Assembly (NCBI GenBank): GCA_965227145.1
Contig: OZ245730.1
Span: forward strand, 992,001-1,056,000
Length of the DNA: 64,000 nucleotides
Direction: 5' to 3'
From: JACKAQ01 sp965227145
Lineage (GTDB): Bacteria > Calditrichota > Calditrichia > RBG-13-44-9 > J075
Below, one piece after another: positions 8,736 through 17,901 of this stretch. A program made the translations under genes and the position numbers. Below the pieces are notes generated by a model. It was not told the DNA's origin, searched no databases, and saw nothing but the letters and a program-made list of their open reading frames with translations. Each line of letters starts with the position of its first letter. The stretch's first letter is position 1.

Positions 8736-9350
8736 ATGGTCGAGTTATATCTACAGGGTGGTGGCTTTATGCACCCGATTCTGGTGATGTGGGTTATTGG
8801 TCTTGCGATCGGTATAGCCAAGTTAATTTTGCTCTACAGAGCTGGTGTGAACAGCCGCAAATTTATGGGCGCCGTTCGTCAGGATATCAAGCAAGGCGGA
8901 ATCCAGGCTGCAATGGAACGCTGCGAAAAAACCCGCGGTCCCGTTGCTTCAATCATGCATGCAGGTCTTAGCCGCGCTAAAGACGGTGTCGAAAGCGCAG
9001 AAAAAGCAATTACCAACGCCGGTTCTATCGAAATGGCATTTCTGGAACGCGGTATGATTTGGTTAGGTTTTATTATTGTTGTTGCACCGATGTTGGGCTT
9101 TACCGGAACAGTTTGGGGTATGGTTGCGGCATTCGATGCTATTAAAGAAGCCAACGACATTTCGCCGGCTGTTGTTGCGGGCGGTATCTCGCAGGCATTG
9201 TTGACGACATTGTTCGGCTTGATTGTGGCAATGACGGTTCAATTATTCCACAACCTGGCTACTTCTAAAATTGACAAATTGATCATCGACATGGAAGAAG
9301 CATCCGCAGACCTCGTCGATACATTGCTCGACATGCGGAGTTCCAAGTAA
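8736..9350 (+). CDS. exbB: ExbB/TolQ-type proton channel
   Basis: The 204-residue protein has three predicted membrane helices (about 12-33, 108-132, 147-173). Helix 2 carries APMLGFTGTVWGM, the family's PLLGLLGTVxGM motif. ATG 8736 is chosen because GAGGAGG precedes it and a promoter overlaps the upstream part of the frame. ExbB with ExbD forms the inner-membrane motor that uses proton flow to energise TonB. It is followed by two exbD genes and a tonB gene, forming a complete Ton unit. Confidence 0.9.
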   Translation: MVELYLQGGGFMHPILVMWVIGLAIGIAKLILLYRAGVNSRKFMGAVRQDIKQGGIQAAMERCEKTRGPVASIMHAGLSRAKDGVESAEKAITNAGSIEMAFLERGMIWLGFIIVVAPMLGFTGTVWGMVAAFDAIKEANDISPAVVAGGISQALLTTLFGLIVAMTVQLFHNLATSKIDKLIIDMEEASADLVDTLLDMRSSK

Positions 9351-9378
9351 TATCTGTTAAAATTTTGAGGCAAAAAAT

Positions 9379-9783
9379 ATGATTAAGAAACGTCCAAGAG
9401 AAGACGTCGAAATTCCTTCCTCATCTATGGCAGATATTGCATTCCTGTTGTTGGTGTTCTTTTTGGTCTGTACTACAATTGATGTGGATAAAGGACTAAG
9501 GCTTGTCCTGCCGCCCACAGAAGTTGATACTCAGGAAATCAATAAAAAGAACATCTCTAACATTCTCATTAATGATGCCGGTCAAGTGCTGTTTGATAAC
9601 GAAATGGTTCAGGTGCGCGATGTGGAACGGATTGTTCGCCAAAAAATTGCCGAGAATCCGTTGCTGATCGTTTCCCTCAAAACCACTCGAGGCACCAAAT
9701 ATGAAGTCTATATTAAAGTGCTCGATCAACTCAAACGTGCCAATGCCACACGGATTTCAATTGCAGATCCGGATGATGCATAA
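9379..9783 (+). CDS. exbD: ExbD/TolR-type protein, first copy
   Basis: This 134-residue protein has one N-terminal membrane helix (about 18-38) containing SMADIAFLLLVFFLV, with the conserved proton-carrying Asp at D19, and a periplasmic domain after it. Its ribosome site is GAGG. It starts 28 bases after exbB. ExbD works in the ExbB pore as the mobile stator. The pair of divergent ExbD copies in this operon is common in the FCB group and may form a mixed ExbD dimer. Confidence 0.9.
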   Translation: MIKKRPREDVEIPSSSMADIAFLLLVFFLVCTTIDVDKGLRLVLPPTEVDTQEINKKNISNILINDAGQVLFDNEMVQVRDVERIVRQKIAENPLLIVSLKTTRGTKYEVYIKVLDQLKRANATRISIADPDDA

Positions 9784-9844
9784 CGGTAATTATGACAGGA
9801 ATATATTTTCCAGGATCAACATTTCGACGTGGTAAGGAGTATAA

Positions 9845-10264
9845 ATGGCTGTAAATATTCAACGTAAATCAAATATGAAAATTGGCATTCCGACGTCATC
9901 AATGCCGGATATTATTTTCCAATTATTGATTTTTTTCATGGTAACCACTGTGTTGCGTCAGTATTCCGGATTGCAAGTCAAATTACCTGATGCAAAAATG
10001 ATTGAAAAACTGGAAAGTAAGCGGAACGTCTCTACCATTTGGGTGGACGACAAAAACCGGATTGTCATTGATGATGTTACGATCAATCAAATGAATGAAC
10101 TGAGAAATATTGCCTATCAGAAATTGATTGAAAATCCGCGTTTGGTTATGTCTTTGCGGGTGGACAAGCAGGCTGATATGGGAATTATCATCGATGTTCA
10201 ACAGGAGTTGAGACAAGCCAACACCTTGAAGGTGAACTACTCTGCATTGCAGAGTGCAAACTAA
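9845..10264 (+). CDS. exbD: ExbD/TolR-type protein, second copy
   Basis: The protein has 139 residues, one membrane helix (about 20-40) with SMPDIIFQLLIFFMV and the key D22, then a periplasmic domain. It is clearly divergent from the preceding ExbD, so this is an old duplication and not a recent repeat. An AAGGAG ribosome site stands before the ATG. It lies between the first exbD and tonB in the same transcript. Confidence 0.9.
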   Translation: MAVNIQRKSNMKIGIPTSSMPDIIFQLLIFFMVTTVLRQYSGLQVKLPDAKMIEKLESKRNVSTIWVDDKNRIVIDDVTINQMNELRNIAYQKLIENPRLVMSLRVDKQADMGIIIDVQQELRQANTLKVNYSALQSAN

Positions 10265-10276
10265 GGGAGCTGTACA

Positions 10277-10921
10277 ATGGCCCATAATAGCTTAATGCAC
10301 AAAGAACCGGAAGTAGATTTACGGTTGAAATATCCCAGGTGGTTTGAATTTGCCATGATTGCCGCTTTGGGATTGACGATCGCAATTTTCTACGCTTTCA
10401 AACGGTTCGAAAACCCGGTCGGTCTGCAAAAGACCGTCGATGTTGAAATTCAGGTGGAGCAAATTCCGCCCACCCAGCAAATAAAAAAACCACCACCACC
10501 GGCCCGTCCCAAGATTCCAATTGAATCTGAAGACGAAGATATCCCGGAAGATTTGACCATTGAAGAAGAAAGCTTCGATTTCGAGCAAGAAGTTGAAGAT
10601 CTTCCGCCGCCTCCTCCGGAAGAAGAAGAACCGATTGTGCCGTTTTATGCGCTATCGGATAAACCGGTCGAAATCAAGCGAGTAAACCCGGTATATCCGG
10701 AACTTGCGAAAAAAGCCGGGATCGAAGGCACAGTGGTAGTGAAGGTGCTGGTCAATACGAAAGGTGATGTTGAGCAAGTTGAAATTTTAAAATCTCACCC
10801 GTTATTGGACGAATCAGCGATTGAAGCTGCGCGCCAATTCAAATTCAAGCCCGGAAAACAGCGGGATAAATTTGTAAAAGTTTGGGTGAGCATTCCTTTC
10901 AACTTCAAACTCAAATCATAG
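10277..10921 (+). CDS. tonB: TonB energy transducer
   Basis: The 214-residue protein has a cytoplasmic stub, a membrane helix (about 24-42), a Pro/Glu-rich linker (about 68-125, with PPPPAR and PPPPPEEEE runs), and a C-terminal TonB domain (about 130-214) with NPVYPELAKKAGIEGTV and a final FKFKPGK. TonB spans the periplasm and carries energy from ExbB/ExbD to outer-membrane receptors. It is 12 bases after the second exbD and the operon ends in a strong terminator. Confidence 0.93.
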   Translation: MAHNSLMHKEPEVDLRLKYPRWFEFAMIAALGLTIAIFYAFKRFENPVGLQKTVDVEIQVEQIPPTQQIKKPPPPARPKIPIESEDEDIPEDLTIEEESFDFEQEVEDLPPPPPEEEEPIVPFYALSDKPVEIKRVNPVYPELAKKAGIEGTVVVKVLVNTKGDVEQVEILKSHPLLDESAIEAARQFKFKPGKQRDKFVKVWVSIPFNFKLKS

Positions 10922-10949
10922 TTTTCCGAATTCGTGATGTAAAATTGAA

Positions 10950-10978
10950 AGCTGTGCCGTTTTGGCACAGCTTTTTTT
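10950..10978 (+). terminator. Rho-independent terminator after tonB
   Basis: GCTGTGCC and GGCACAGC form an 8-base-pair stem around a GTTTT loop, followed by seven T residues. Confidence 0.92.
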
Positions 10979-11014
10979 ATAATGGTTACCATTGTGGAAT
11001 GTTGGGAGCATACC

Positions 11015-12271
11015 ATGAAACTAATCTTGTTTGAAGACCTCGGTTATCGCGATCTGTTACCGCTAACTTATTTTCGTCCGGTATGGGATTTGAGATGCGG
11101 CGCTTTAACGCTTGCTGAGAAAACTGCCTTTCTTTCAAAATCTCCGCTGTATGGACTATCCAGAACATATTTAATGAAATCCTTTCAAAACAATGTCCGT
11201 GCATTTGATACTGTTGGTGATGATGAGACGGCGCTTTTTCTAAACGGGCGTTGGTTGCCGGATGCCGGATCGATCAAAAAAATCGATCAGCTATCCCCAG
11301 GACAAACAATTGTTTATGAAGATTCCGCATTGACATTTTGTGCCACAATCGGCGAAGCAAAACAAGTGCTTTCAGATGATGGAACAGTTGACGTTGCCCG
11401 ATTGGCAGAGCGTTTTCAACCACTTTCGCATGAAACAATTATGTCTGGCAAGCCCATGCTTTTTCGCTATCCCTGGGATTTAATTCGATTGAACGCAGAG
11501 CAGATTGCTATGGATGCAAAAAACTGTGCACAATTGGGAACGATAGCAGGTACGCTGCATGCGGGCGTCCATATTTTGGCGCCGGAAAATGTGTCGATCG
11601 CCAAAGGCGTAACAATCCAGCCGGGAGTTGTGATCAACGCGGAAAATGGCCCGGTCTGGATTGACGAAGATGCAACCGTTATGGCAAACAGCGTTTTGGT
11701 AGGTCCGTTGTATGTCGGAAAAAAATCGACGATAAAAATCGCGGCAAAAATTTATGAAAATACCAGCATCGGACCGGTTTGCAAGGTTGGCGGTGAAGTT
11801 GAAGGTTGCATAATTCACGGGTATTCCAACAAACAACACGACGGTTTTTTGGGACACGCCTATCTTGCCGAATGGGTAAATTTGGGCGCAGATACCAATA
11901 ATTCCGATTTGAAAAACAATTATGGGTCAGTTACGGTAAATATCAACGGGCATCCGGTAAATACCGGTGAACGGTTTGTGGGATTGATTATGGGTGATCA
12001 TTCCAAATGCGCGATTAACACAATGTTCAACACCGGAACGGTGGTTGGCGCTTGCTGCAATATTTTTGGCGCGGGAATGCCGCCAAAATTTGTGCCCTCA
12101 TTTTCGTGGGGCGGTGCGGAAGAGTTGGTCGCTTATAAATTTGAAAAAGCGATGGCTGTCGCTAAAATTGTGATGGAGCGACGAAACGTAAAATTTACGG
12201 CAGAAACCGCGACCGTTTTTGAAACGGTACAACATTTGGCAAAAGAAATAGAATCAGGGACACTACTTTGA
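11015..12271 (+). CDS. Alternative GlmU-like sugar nucleotidyltransferase
   Basis: The 418-residue protein opens with LILFEDLGYRDLLPLTYFRP and VWDLRCGALTLAEK, typical of the bacterial 'alternative GlmU' family. A left-handed beta-helix (hexapeptide repeats, about 175-380) follows, as in acyltransferases. The family is predicted to make UDP-N-acetylglucosamine or a related sugar nucleotide. ATG 11015 is chosen because GGGAG precedes it; a longer frame opens at 10982, inside the tail of the tonB terminator. It overlaps the next gene, an LD-carboxypeptidase, by four bases, which supports a cell-wall role. The exact substrate is not known from sequence. Confidence 0.8.
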   Translation: MKLILFEDLGYRDLLPLTYFRPVWDLRCGALTLAEKTAFLSKSPLYGLSRTYLMKSFQNNVRAFDTVGDDETALFLNGRWLPDAGSIKKIDQLSPGQTIVYEDSALTFCATIGEAKQVLSDDGTVDVARLAERFQPLSHETIMSGKPMLFRYPWDLIRLNAEQIAMDAKNCAQLGTIAGTLHAGVHILAPENVSIAKGVTIQPGVVINAENGPVWIDEDATVMANSVLVGPLYVGKKSTIKIAAKIYENTSIGPVCKVGGEVEGCIIHGYSNKQHDGFLGHAYLAEWVNLGADTNNSDLKNNYGSVTVNINGHPVNTGERFVGLIMGDHSKCAINTMFNTGTVVGACCNIFGAGMPPKFVPSFSWGGAEELVAYKFEKAMAVAKIVMERRNVKFTAETATVFETVQHLAKEIESGTLL

Positions 12272-13185
12272 GCTGGAATATTTCGCCCGTAAAAAGCGGG
12301 CAAACAATTGGTCTGTGGACGCCCGCATCTTCCGTGAAGCCGGAGCAGGTGCAAAACGGATTGGCGCAACTCAAAGCGCATGGATTTAATTACCGGTTGG
12401 GTGCGCATGCATTTTCCCACAATGGGATAACGGCGGCTTCGCCGGCGGCGCGGCTGAGTGATTTGCACGGTTTTTTGCGCGATCCGCAAATTTCAGCAAT
12501 TTGGGCGTTACGCGGCGGTTACGGCACCGCGCAAATGCTCAACCAACTCGATTACGATTTGCTCCAAAAACATCCCAAATTATTGATCGGTTTCAGCGAT
12601 GTAACGGCATTGGAGTGGGGTGTTTTTGCCCAAACCGGCATGCCGTCGTTCAGCGGATTGACAATAACGACGCAATTTTCAGAAGAAAATCCATATCTGG
12701 ATACGGCGTTGCGAATGCTTTCCGGTGAGAAAAACGCGATCGACGAATCTGATTTGCCGGAAGGGACGCCGGTTATTCACCGCAAAGGCAGCGCAGAAGG
12801 GTTGCTGATCGGCGGTACACTGTCGATGATCTGCTCGTTATATGGCACGTCATATTTCCCGGAAACGGAAAATCTGATTTTGTTTATCGAAGATGTTGAC
12901 GAACCGCTGTATCGCATCGACCGGCTGCTTTGGCAACTGCATCTCGGCGGATTTTGGGAGCGAGTTTCCGCCGTTATTTTGGGGAAATTTGTTCTCGGCG
13001 AACAATTTCTGGAAGTATTTGACCAGCTCGAACCCATGCTGCCCGACGGAATTCCGGTTGTCAGCGGTTTCCCATACGGACATTTTACACCCTGTTTACC
13101 GCTGCCGGTTGGTGTTCCGGCAAGCTTTGATGCATCGCCCTTCCGGCTGGAATGGCAGCCATTTTTGCAATCGGTTATCGCCTGA
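12268..13185 (+). CDS. ldcA: LD-carboxypeptidase (muramoyltetrapeptide carboxypeptidase)
   Basis: This 305-residue peptidase S66 protein starts at a TTG that overlaps the previous stop. The nucleophile is S110 in LIGFSDVTALEWG, the acidic residue is in LFIEDVDEPLYRIDR, and the His is in FPYGHFTPCLPLPVG. The enzyme removes the terminal D-Ala from murein tetrapeptides in the cytoplasm during wall recycling. The translational overlap with the GlmU-like gene suggests a small cell-wall operon. Confidence 0.9.
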   Translation: MSWNISPVKSGQTIGLWTPASSVKPEQVQNGLAQLKAHGFNYRLGAHAFSHNGITAASPAARLSDLHGFLRDPQISAIWALRGGYGTAQMLNQLDYDLLQKHPKLLIGFSDVTALEWGVFAQTGMPSFSGLTITTQFSEENPYLDTALRMLSGEKNAIDESDLPEGTPVIHRKGSAEGLLIGGTLSMICSLYGTSYFPETENLILFIEDVDEPLYRIDRLLWQLHLGGFWERVSAVILGKFVLGEQFLEVFDQLEPMLPDGIPVVSGFPYGHFTPCLPLPVGVPASFDASPFRLEWQPFLQSVIA

Positions 13186-13258
13186 TCAGGAAGCGTTTTG
13201 GTGATTGACAAAATTGCAGTTATGCCTTATATTTATTACCTGATTTGGAGAAGTTAAA

Positions 13259-13888
13259 TTGATCAAAATCGCCGTTTTTGCTTCCGGACGAGGCAGTAAT
13301 TTTCAAACAATTCATCGCAAAACCAGGGATGGTTACATCTCCGCAGAAATCGTTACGCTCATATCGGATTCAGAACAGGCAGGGGCGCTCTGCTTCGCCC
13401 GGGAAAACCACATTTCAACCCACGTCGTCCGACCCAAAGATTTCCAGAATTCAACAGATTTCGGATCGAAACTGCTGGATATTCTCAATTCCCATCAAAC
13501 AGATTTGGTCGTTTTGGCAGGGTATCTCCGAAAAATTCCCGAAAATGTGGTAACCGCCTTTGAAAATCGCATCCTGAACATTCATCCTGCATTGCTGCCC
13601 GCGTTTGGCGGAAAAGGCATGTATGGCATGCGGGTTCACGAAGCGGTGTTTCGCTCTGGCGTACATTTTTCCGGCGTTACGGTTCATCTGGTGAATAACG
13701 AATACGATGCGGGACCGATTGTCCTGCAACGCGCGGTGAATATTGCGGATTGCGATTCGCCGGCGGCGATTGCCGAACGGGTGCTTGCGGAGGAACACAT
13801 CGCATTTCCGGACGCGCTGAAACGGTTGATCGATAACGAATACACTGTCGATGGACAGCGCGTAATTCTCAAAGGGGCAAAACAATGA
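13259..13888 (+). CDS. purN: Phosphoribosylglycinamide formyltransferase
   Basis: The 209-residue protein starts at TTG 13259 behind a GGAGAAG site. The N-terminal IAVFASGRGSNFQTI is the nucleotide-binding loop. The catalytic Asn/His lie in ILNIHPALLPAF, and the Asp in NNEYDAGPIVLQ. PurN moves a formyl group from 10-formyl-tetrahydrofolate to GAR, step three of purine synthesis. It overlaps purH by four bases. Confidence 0.95.
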   Translation: MIKIAVFASGRGSNFQTIHRKTRDGYISAEIVTLISDSEQAGALCFARENHISTHVVRPKDFQNSTDFGSKLLDILNSHQTDLVVLAGYLRKIPENVVTAFENRILNIHPALLPAFGGKGMYGMRVHEAVFRSGVHFSGVTVHLVNNEYDAGPIVLQRAVNIADCDSPAAIAERVLAEEHIAFPDALKRLIDNEYTVDGQRVILKGAKQ

Positions 13889-15444
13889 TTCGCATTAAAC
13901 GCGCACTGATTAGCTGTTGGGACAAAACCGGATTGACGGAATTTGCCGGTGAACTGCACAAACATGGCGTGGAAATAATTTCCAGCGGCGGGACAGCCGC
14001 TTTTTTGGAGAAAAACAACATCCCGGTGACCGAAGTTGCGACCGTAACCGGATATCCCGAAGTGCTCGGCGGGCGGGTAAAAACCCTGCACCCGATGATC
14101 CATTCACCGATTTTGGCGAAACGCACGCCGGATCATCTCGCCGATTTGCAAAAACTGAACGCCGCACCAATTGATCTGGTGGTGGTGAACCTCTATCCTT
14201 TTGTGAAAGAAGCCGTCGAAAAGCAACTGCCTGTGGATGAGGCGATTGAATTCATCGACATCGGTGGACCGACGTTATTGCGCGGCGCTGCCAAAAATTG
14301 TAAATACGTTGTTGCGTTGAACGACGCTTCGCAATACGCCCCGTTTCTGGAGATGTTTAACGAAAACAATGGCGAAATTCCCGAAACCTGGTCGCAGCAA
14401 CGTGCCCGGGAAATATTTTTTTACACCTCGTGGTATGACAGCCAGATCACCGCATTTTTGGCGAAAGCCAATGGCGAAGATGAATTGTTGCCGGAATATA
14501 ACACTTTGTTTTTACAGAAATTACAGCCACTTCGCTACGGCGAAAACCCTCACCAGTCGGCTGCGGTTTATAGCACGTTCGGGGAAAAACCGTCTGGTTT
14601 GGCAGCCGCAGAAGTGCTCTGGGGCAAACCGCTTTCGTTCAACAATTATGCAGATATTCACGCTGCGTACGCGCTTGCGCTGGATTTACCGGACATCGCC
14701 TGCGCGATCATCAAGCATACCAATCCTGCCGGCGCGGCCAGCAGCACCGATAATCTGGCAGATGCCTTCCAACGTGCGCTGCAGGGTGATCCGGTTTCGG
14801 CATTCGGCGGTATTGTGGCGTGCAACCGGAAAATCGATGTGGAAACGGCGGAGCACATCTCAAAAATATTCTTTGAGTGCATTATTGCACCGGATTTCGA
14901 TGCTGATGCGCAAAATTTATTACAGAAAAAGAAAAACTTACGATTATTGAAAATGGATCCGCAAATTTTTGCTGCGGATAACCGTGAAATTAAATATTTG
15001 AATCATACACTGCTCGTTCAGCAGGCTGATTTTCCGGTGGAAAATCCCCGGGAATGGCAAGTGGTAACGGAAAAGAAACCAACGGATGCGGAATTACGAG
15101 CGCTGGAATTTGCCTGGAAAATTTGCAAACATGTGAAATCCAACGCGATTGTCCTAACGAAAGACCGGGAAATTTACGGCGTTGGCGCCGGACAAATGTC
15201 GCGCATCGATTCCACCCGGATCGCCCGTGAAAAAGCGCTGACTGCCAATCGCACGCTGGAAGGTGTTGTGCTGGCGTCGGACGCGTTTTTTCCGTTCCGT
15301 GACGGCGTGGACGAAGCGGTGAAAGCCGGCGTAACCGCCATTGTCCAACCCGGCGGCTCCATCCGCGATGAAGAAGTTATTCAAGCTGCAAACGAACACG
15401 GTATTAGTATGGTTTTTACCGGAATCCGACACTTTAAGCATTAA
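13885..15444 (+). CDS. purH: Bifunctional AICAR transformylase / IMP cyclohydrolase
   Basis: This 519-residue protein is full length for PurH. The N-terminal MGS-like cyclohydrolase half (about 1-190) begins RALISCWDKTGLTEFA and contains GGRVKTLHP. The C-terminal half carries LRYGENPHQSAAVY, IKHTNPAGAA and DPVSAFGGIVACN. It catalyses the last two steps of IMP synthesis. The start overlaps the purN stop, and the mreB ATG follows after 16 bases, so purine and cell-shape genes may share a transcript. Confidence 0.97.
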   Translation: MIRIKRALISCWDKTGLTEFAGELHKHGVEIISSGGTAAFLEKNNIPVTEVATVTGYPEVLGGRVKTLHPMIHSPILAKRTPDHLADLQKLNAAPIDLVVVNLYPFVKEAVEKQLPVDEAIEFIDIGGPTLLRGAAKNCKYVVALNDASQYAPFLEMFNENNGEIPETWSQQRAREIFFYTSWYDSQITAFLAKANGEDELLPEYNTLFLQKLQPLRYGENPHQSAAVYSTFGEKPSGLAAAEVLWGKPLSFNNYADIHAAYALALDLPDIACAIIKHTNPAGAASSTDNLADAFQRALQGDPVSAFGGIVACNRKIDVETAEHISKIFFECIIAPDFDADAQNLLQKKKNLRLLKMDPQIFAADNREIKYLNHTLLVQQADFPVENPREWQVVTEKKPTDAELRALEFAWKICKHVKSNAIVLTKDREIYGVGAGQMSRIDSTRIAREKALTANRTLEGVVLASDAFFPFRDGVDEAVKAGVTAIVQPGGSIRDEEVIQAANEHGISMVFTGIRHFKH

Positions 15445-15460
15445 GCAACTGAGGTACCGA

Positions 15461-16489
15461 ATGGGATTTTTTGATTTTCTATCGAACGATATTGGCATCG
15501 ATTTGGGCACAGCCAATACGCTTATTTATGTAAAAGGCAAAGGTATTGTTGTAAACGAACCTTCGATTGTTGCGTTTGAAGAACATACCAACAAAATTGT
15601 GGCAGTGGGGAAGGAAGCCCGGGAAATGCTCGGCCGCACCCACCGCGATATTATCACGATTCGCCCGTTGAAAGACGGCGTGATTGCAGATTTTGAAGCA
15701 ACCGAAGCGATGATCCGCGAGTTCATCAAAAAGGCAAAAGTGAACCGCATAAGTATTGGAAAAATAGTGGTTTGCGTGCCCTCCGGCGTTACCGAAGTTG
15801 AGAAACGCGCGGTGCGCGACAGCGCCGAACGCGCCGGTGCAAAAGAGGTGTATCTGGTTGCGGAAGCGATGGCTTCGGCAATCGGCATCGGGCTGGAAAT
15901 TGATAAACCGATTGGCAGCATGATTGTCGATATCGGCGGCGGCACGTCGGAAATCGCGGTAATTTCGCTGAGCGGTATCGTGCAGCACACATCTATCCGC
16001 GTTGGCGGCGATGAAATGAACGAGGCGATCGTCCAGTATTTCAAGAAAAATTACAACCTGCTGATTGGCGAAAAAACCGCCGAAAACCTGAAATGCGAAG
16101 TAGGTTCGGCGCTGCCGCTCGAAGAGGAAATCACCACTTCCGTGAAAGGGCGTGATCTGGTGGATGGCATCCCGAAAACCGTGGAAGTCAATTCCGTGGA
16201 AATCCGCGAGGCGCTCAACGAGCCGATTCACACGATTGTCGATACGATCAAAATAACGCTGGAACGCGTGCCGCCGGAACTGGCGTCGGATATTCTCGAT
16301 CGCGGCATTATTCTCTCCGGTGGCGGTGCGCTGCTCCGCAGACTGGATGATCGTGTAATGCAGGAAACCCGCCTGCCCGTAAATGTGGCGGAAGATTCCC
16401 TCAGTTGCGTTGTTCGCGGATGCGGAAAAATTCTGGAAGATTACGCCCGTTTCCAAACCGTTTTGCTGAAAAGTAATCGCCGAATGTAA
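15461..16489 (+). CDS. mreB: Rod-shape actin homologue MreB
   Basis: The 342-residue protein starts at ATG 15461 behind a TGAGG site. A longer frame from 15341 would overlap purH and is rejected. It carries the MreB signature IGIDLGTANTLIYVKGKGIV, the phosphate-2 loop VDIGGGTSEIAVISL, and LSGGGALLRRLD near the end. MreB filaments on the inner membrane steer side-wall synthesis. mreC, mreD, PBP2 and rodA follow in order. Confidence 0.97.
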   Translation: MGFFDFLSNDIGIDLGTANTLIYVKGKGIVVNEPSIVAFEEHTNKIVAVGKEAREMLGRTHRDIITIRPLKDGVIADFEATEAMIREFIKKAKVNRISIGKIVVCVPSGVTEVEKRAVRDSAERAGAKEVYLVAEAMASAIGIGLEIDKPIGSMIVDIGGGTSEIAVISLSGIVQHTSIRVGGDEMNEAIVQYFKKNYNLLIGEKTAENLKCEVGSALPLEEEITTSVKGRDLVDGIPKTVEVNSVEIREALNEPIHTIVDTIKITLERVPPELASDILDRGIILSGGGALLRRLDDRVMQETRLPVNVAEDSLSCVVRGCGKILEDYARFQTVLLKSNRRM

Positions 16490-16511
16490 TAATGAATGGT
16501 GCAATTATTCG

Positions 16512-16558
16512 CCGGTAAATGACTTCAAAACCTGAGTGGTGTTGCGGACATTTACCGG
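16512..16558 (+). repeat. Inverted repeat between mreB and mreC
   Basis: CCGGTAAATG at 16512-16521 and CATTTACCGG at 16549-16558 are perfect 10-base inverted copies with a 27-base loop. TTTGATTT follows on the plus strand. It could be a weak terminator or attenuator that lowers mreC relative to mreB, or a protein-binding site. Confidence 0.5.
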
Positions 16559-16615
16559 TTTGATTTAACTGGCATTCAATAAATTTACTCATATTGTAAA
16601 TCAGAAGTTACCGGG

Positions 16616-17425
16616 ATGAAGTTTTCTCGTTTAATATTTTTCCCAAATAAATCGTTGTTTTTCCTCGTTTTATACATCGTGTTATCTGCGATTATGATGA
16701 GTTTTAGCGAGCCTGCAGCGTTGAGCGGAATTCGTTGGGTGTTGTTGCAAGTCAGCGAGAAAACCAATGCGGTGGTCAGCTATTTTTCATTGCAAAGCGA
16801 TCTCGAAGTGCAAAATGAATATCTCACAAAAGAGAATTTTGAACTGCGGGTGCGGGATCAGCAACTCCGGGAAATGGTGTTGGAAAACGCCCGGCTGAAA
16901 CGTTTGTTGGGTTTTCGCGAGAGCGAACCCGGCGAATATGTTGCCGCACAGGTCATCGCCAGCGGTCCGGAAAAAAATATCGGATCGGTTGTCATCGATG
17001 TTGGCGAAGATGACAGCGTCGCGGTGAATATGGCAGTTGTTAACGCGAACGGTTTGGTGGGAAAAATATTCGAAGTTACGTCATCCCAAGCGCTGGTTCA
17101 ATTGTTGAAAGATCGCAACGCATTTGTTAGTGCACGTTTGCAGGGCAGCCGGGAAATCGGCACAATTGCATGGACGGGCAGCGGCATCCAACTGGAAATG
17201 CAGCATATTCTCAAAAATATTCCGGTTGAAGAAGGTGAAATGGTGCTCACTTCCGGGATGGGTGGTGTGTACCCGGTTGGCATTCAGATCGGAATTGTGG
17301 TTAGCGTAAAAGACGATGAACGGGGCATGTTCCGGAAAATTTTAGTGCAGCCGAGCGTTAATTTCAACGCATTGGAAGAAGTATTTGTGGTGCGCAAAAA
17401 ACAGGTGGAGACAGAAACGGATTGA
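16616..17425 (+). CDS. mreC: Cell-shape protein MreC
   Basis: The 269-residue protein has one N-terminal membrane helix (about 14-34), a coiled coil (about 60-95), and a periplasmic beta domain with VINGLVGKI-type elements (VVNANGLVGKIFEV) and LTSGMGGVYPVGIQIG, typical of MreC. It links MreB to the periplasmic wall enzymes. It follows mreB by 126 bases, a spacer that holds a large inverted repeat, and overlaps mreD by four bases. Confidence 0.93.
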   Translation: MKFSRLIFFPNKSLFFLVLYIVLSAIMMSFSEPAALSGIRWVLLQVSEKTNAVVSYFSLQSDLEVQNEYLTKENFELRVRDQQLREMVLENARLKRLLGFRESEPGEYVAAQVIASGPEKNIGSVVIDVGEDDSVAVNMAVVNANGLVGKIFEVTSSQALVQLLKDRNAFVSARLQGSREIGTIAWTGSGIQLEMQHILKNIPVEEGEMVLTSGMGGVYPVGIQIGIVVSVKDDERGMFRKILVQPSVNFNALEEVFVVRKKQVETETD

Positions 17426-17901
17426 TCCAATTTTATACACGGTACATTTTCGCATTCCTGGTTGCATTGATGATGCAGGCTGTCGTCAGTAACGCGATAC
17501 AAATTTTTGGCTGGAAACCGGATCTCGTGTTGATCATTCTGGTGATGTTTTCGCTCCAGCACGGCAAAATTGCTGGCAGCACCGCAGGTTTTTTTGCCGG
17601 AACCCTGAGTGATCTGATGAGTTGGAATTTGTTAGGGGTTGGCGCTCTCAGTAAATCCGTGACCGGTTATACCGCCGCGGCCGTTGGAAAGATGATGCAG
17701 GAACGAAACCGTTTTCTGCTAACACTTTTCGTGAGTGGTTTAATCCACGATATTATTTTTAATTACATTAACACCCTCGGCAAAGAAATTCATTGGTGGG
17801 CATTACTTATTTTGCAAATAATCCCGAACCTGCTCTACACTGCCATTGTGGGTGTTGTCATTTATTATTTTTTAGATCGATGGCTATCAGGCTATGAATA
17901 A
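17422..17901 (+). CDS. mreD: Cell-shape membrane protein MreD
   Basis: This 159-residue protein starts at TTG 17422 overlapping the mreC stop. It is nearly all hydrophobic with about five membrane helices, and has the MreD pattern WKPDLVLIILVMFSLQHGKIAGSTAGFF followed by a DLMSWNLLGVGALSKSVTGY segment. It is a membrane partner of the elongasome. It overlaps the next gene by eight bases. Confidence 0.88.
   Translation: MIQFYTRYIFAFLVALMMQAVVSNAIQIFGWKPDLVLIILVMFSLQHGKIAGSTAGFFAGTLSDLMSWNLLGVGALSKSVTGYTAAAVGKMMQERNRFLLTLFVSGLIHDIIFNYINTLGKEIHWWALLILQIIPNLLYTAIVGVVIYYFLDRWLSGYE

Noticed and set aside
15479..16504. A 341-codon minus-strand frame opposite mreB
   Set aside because: MreB motifs are complete on the plus strand, and the reverse frame is rich in His/Phe/Asn typical of a shadow.
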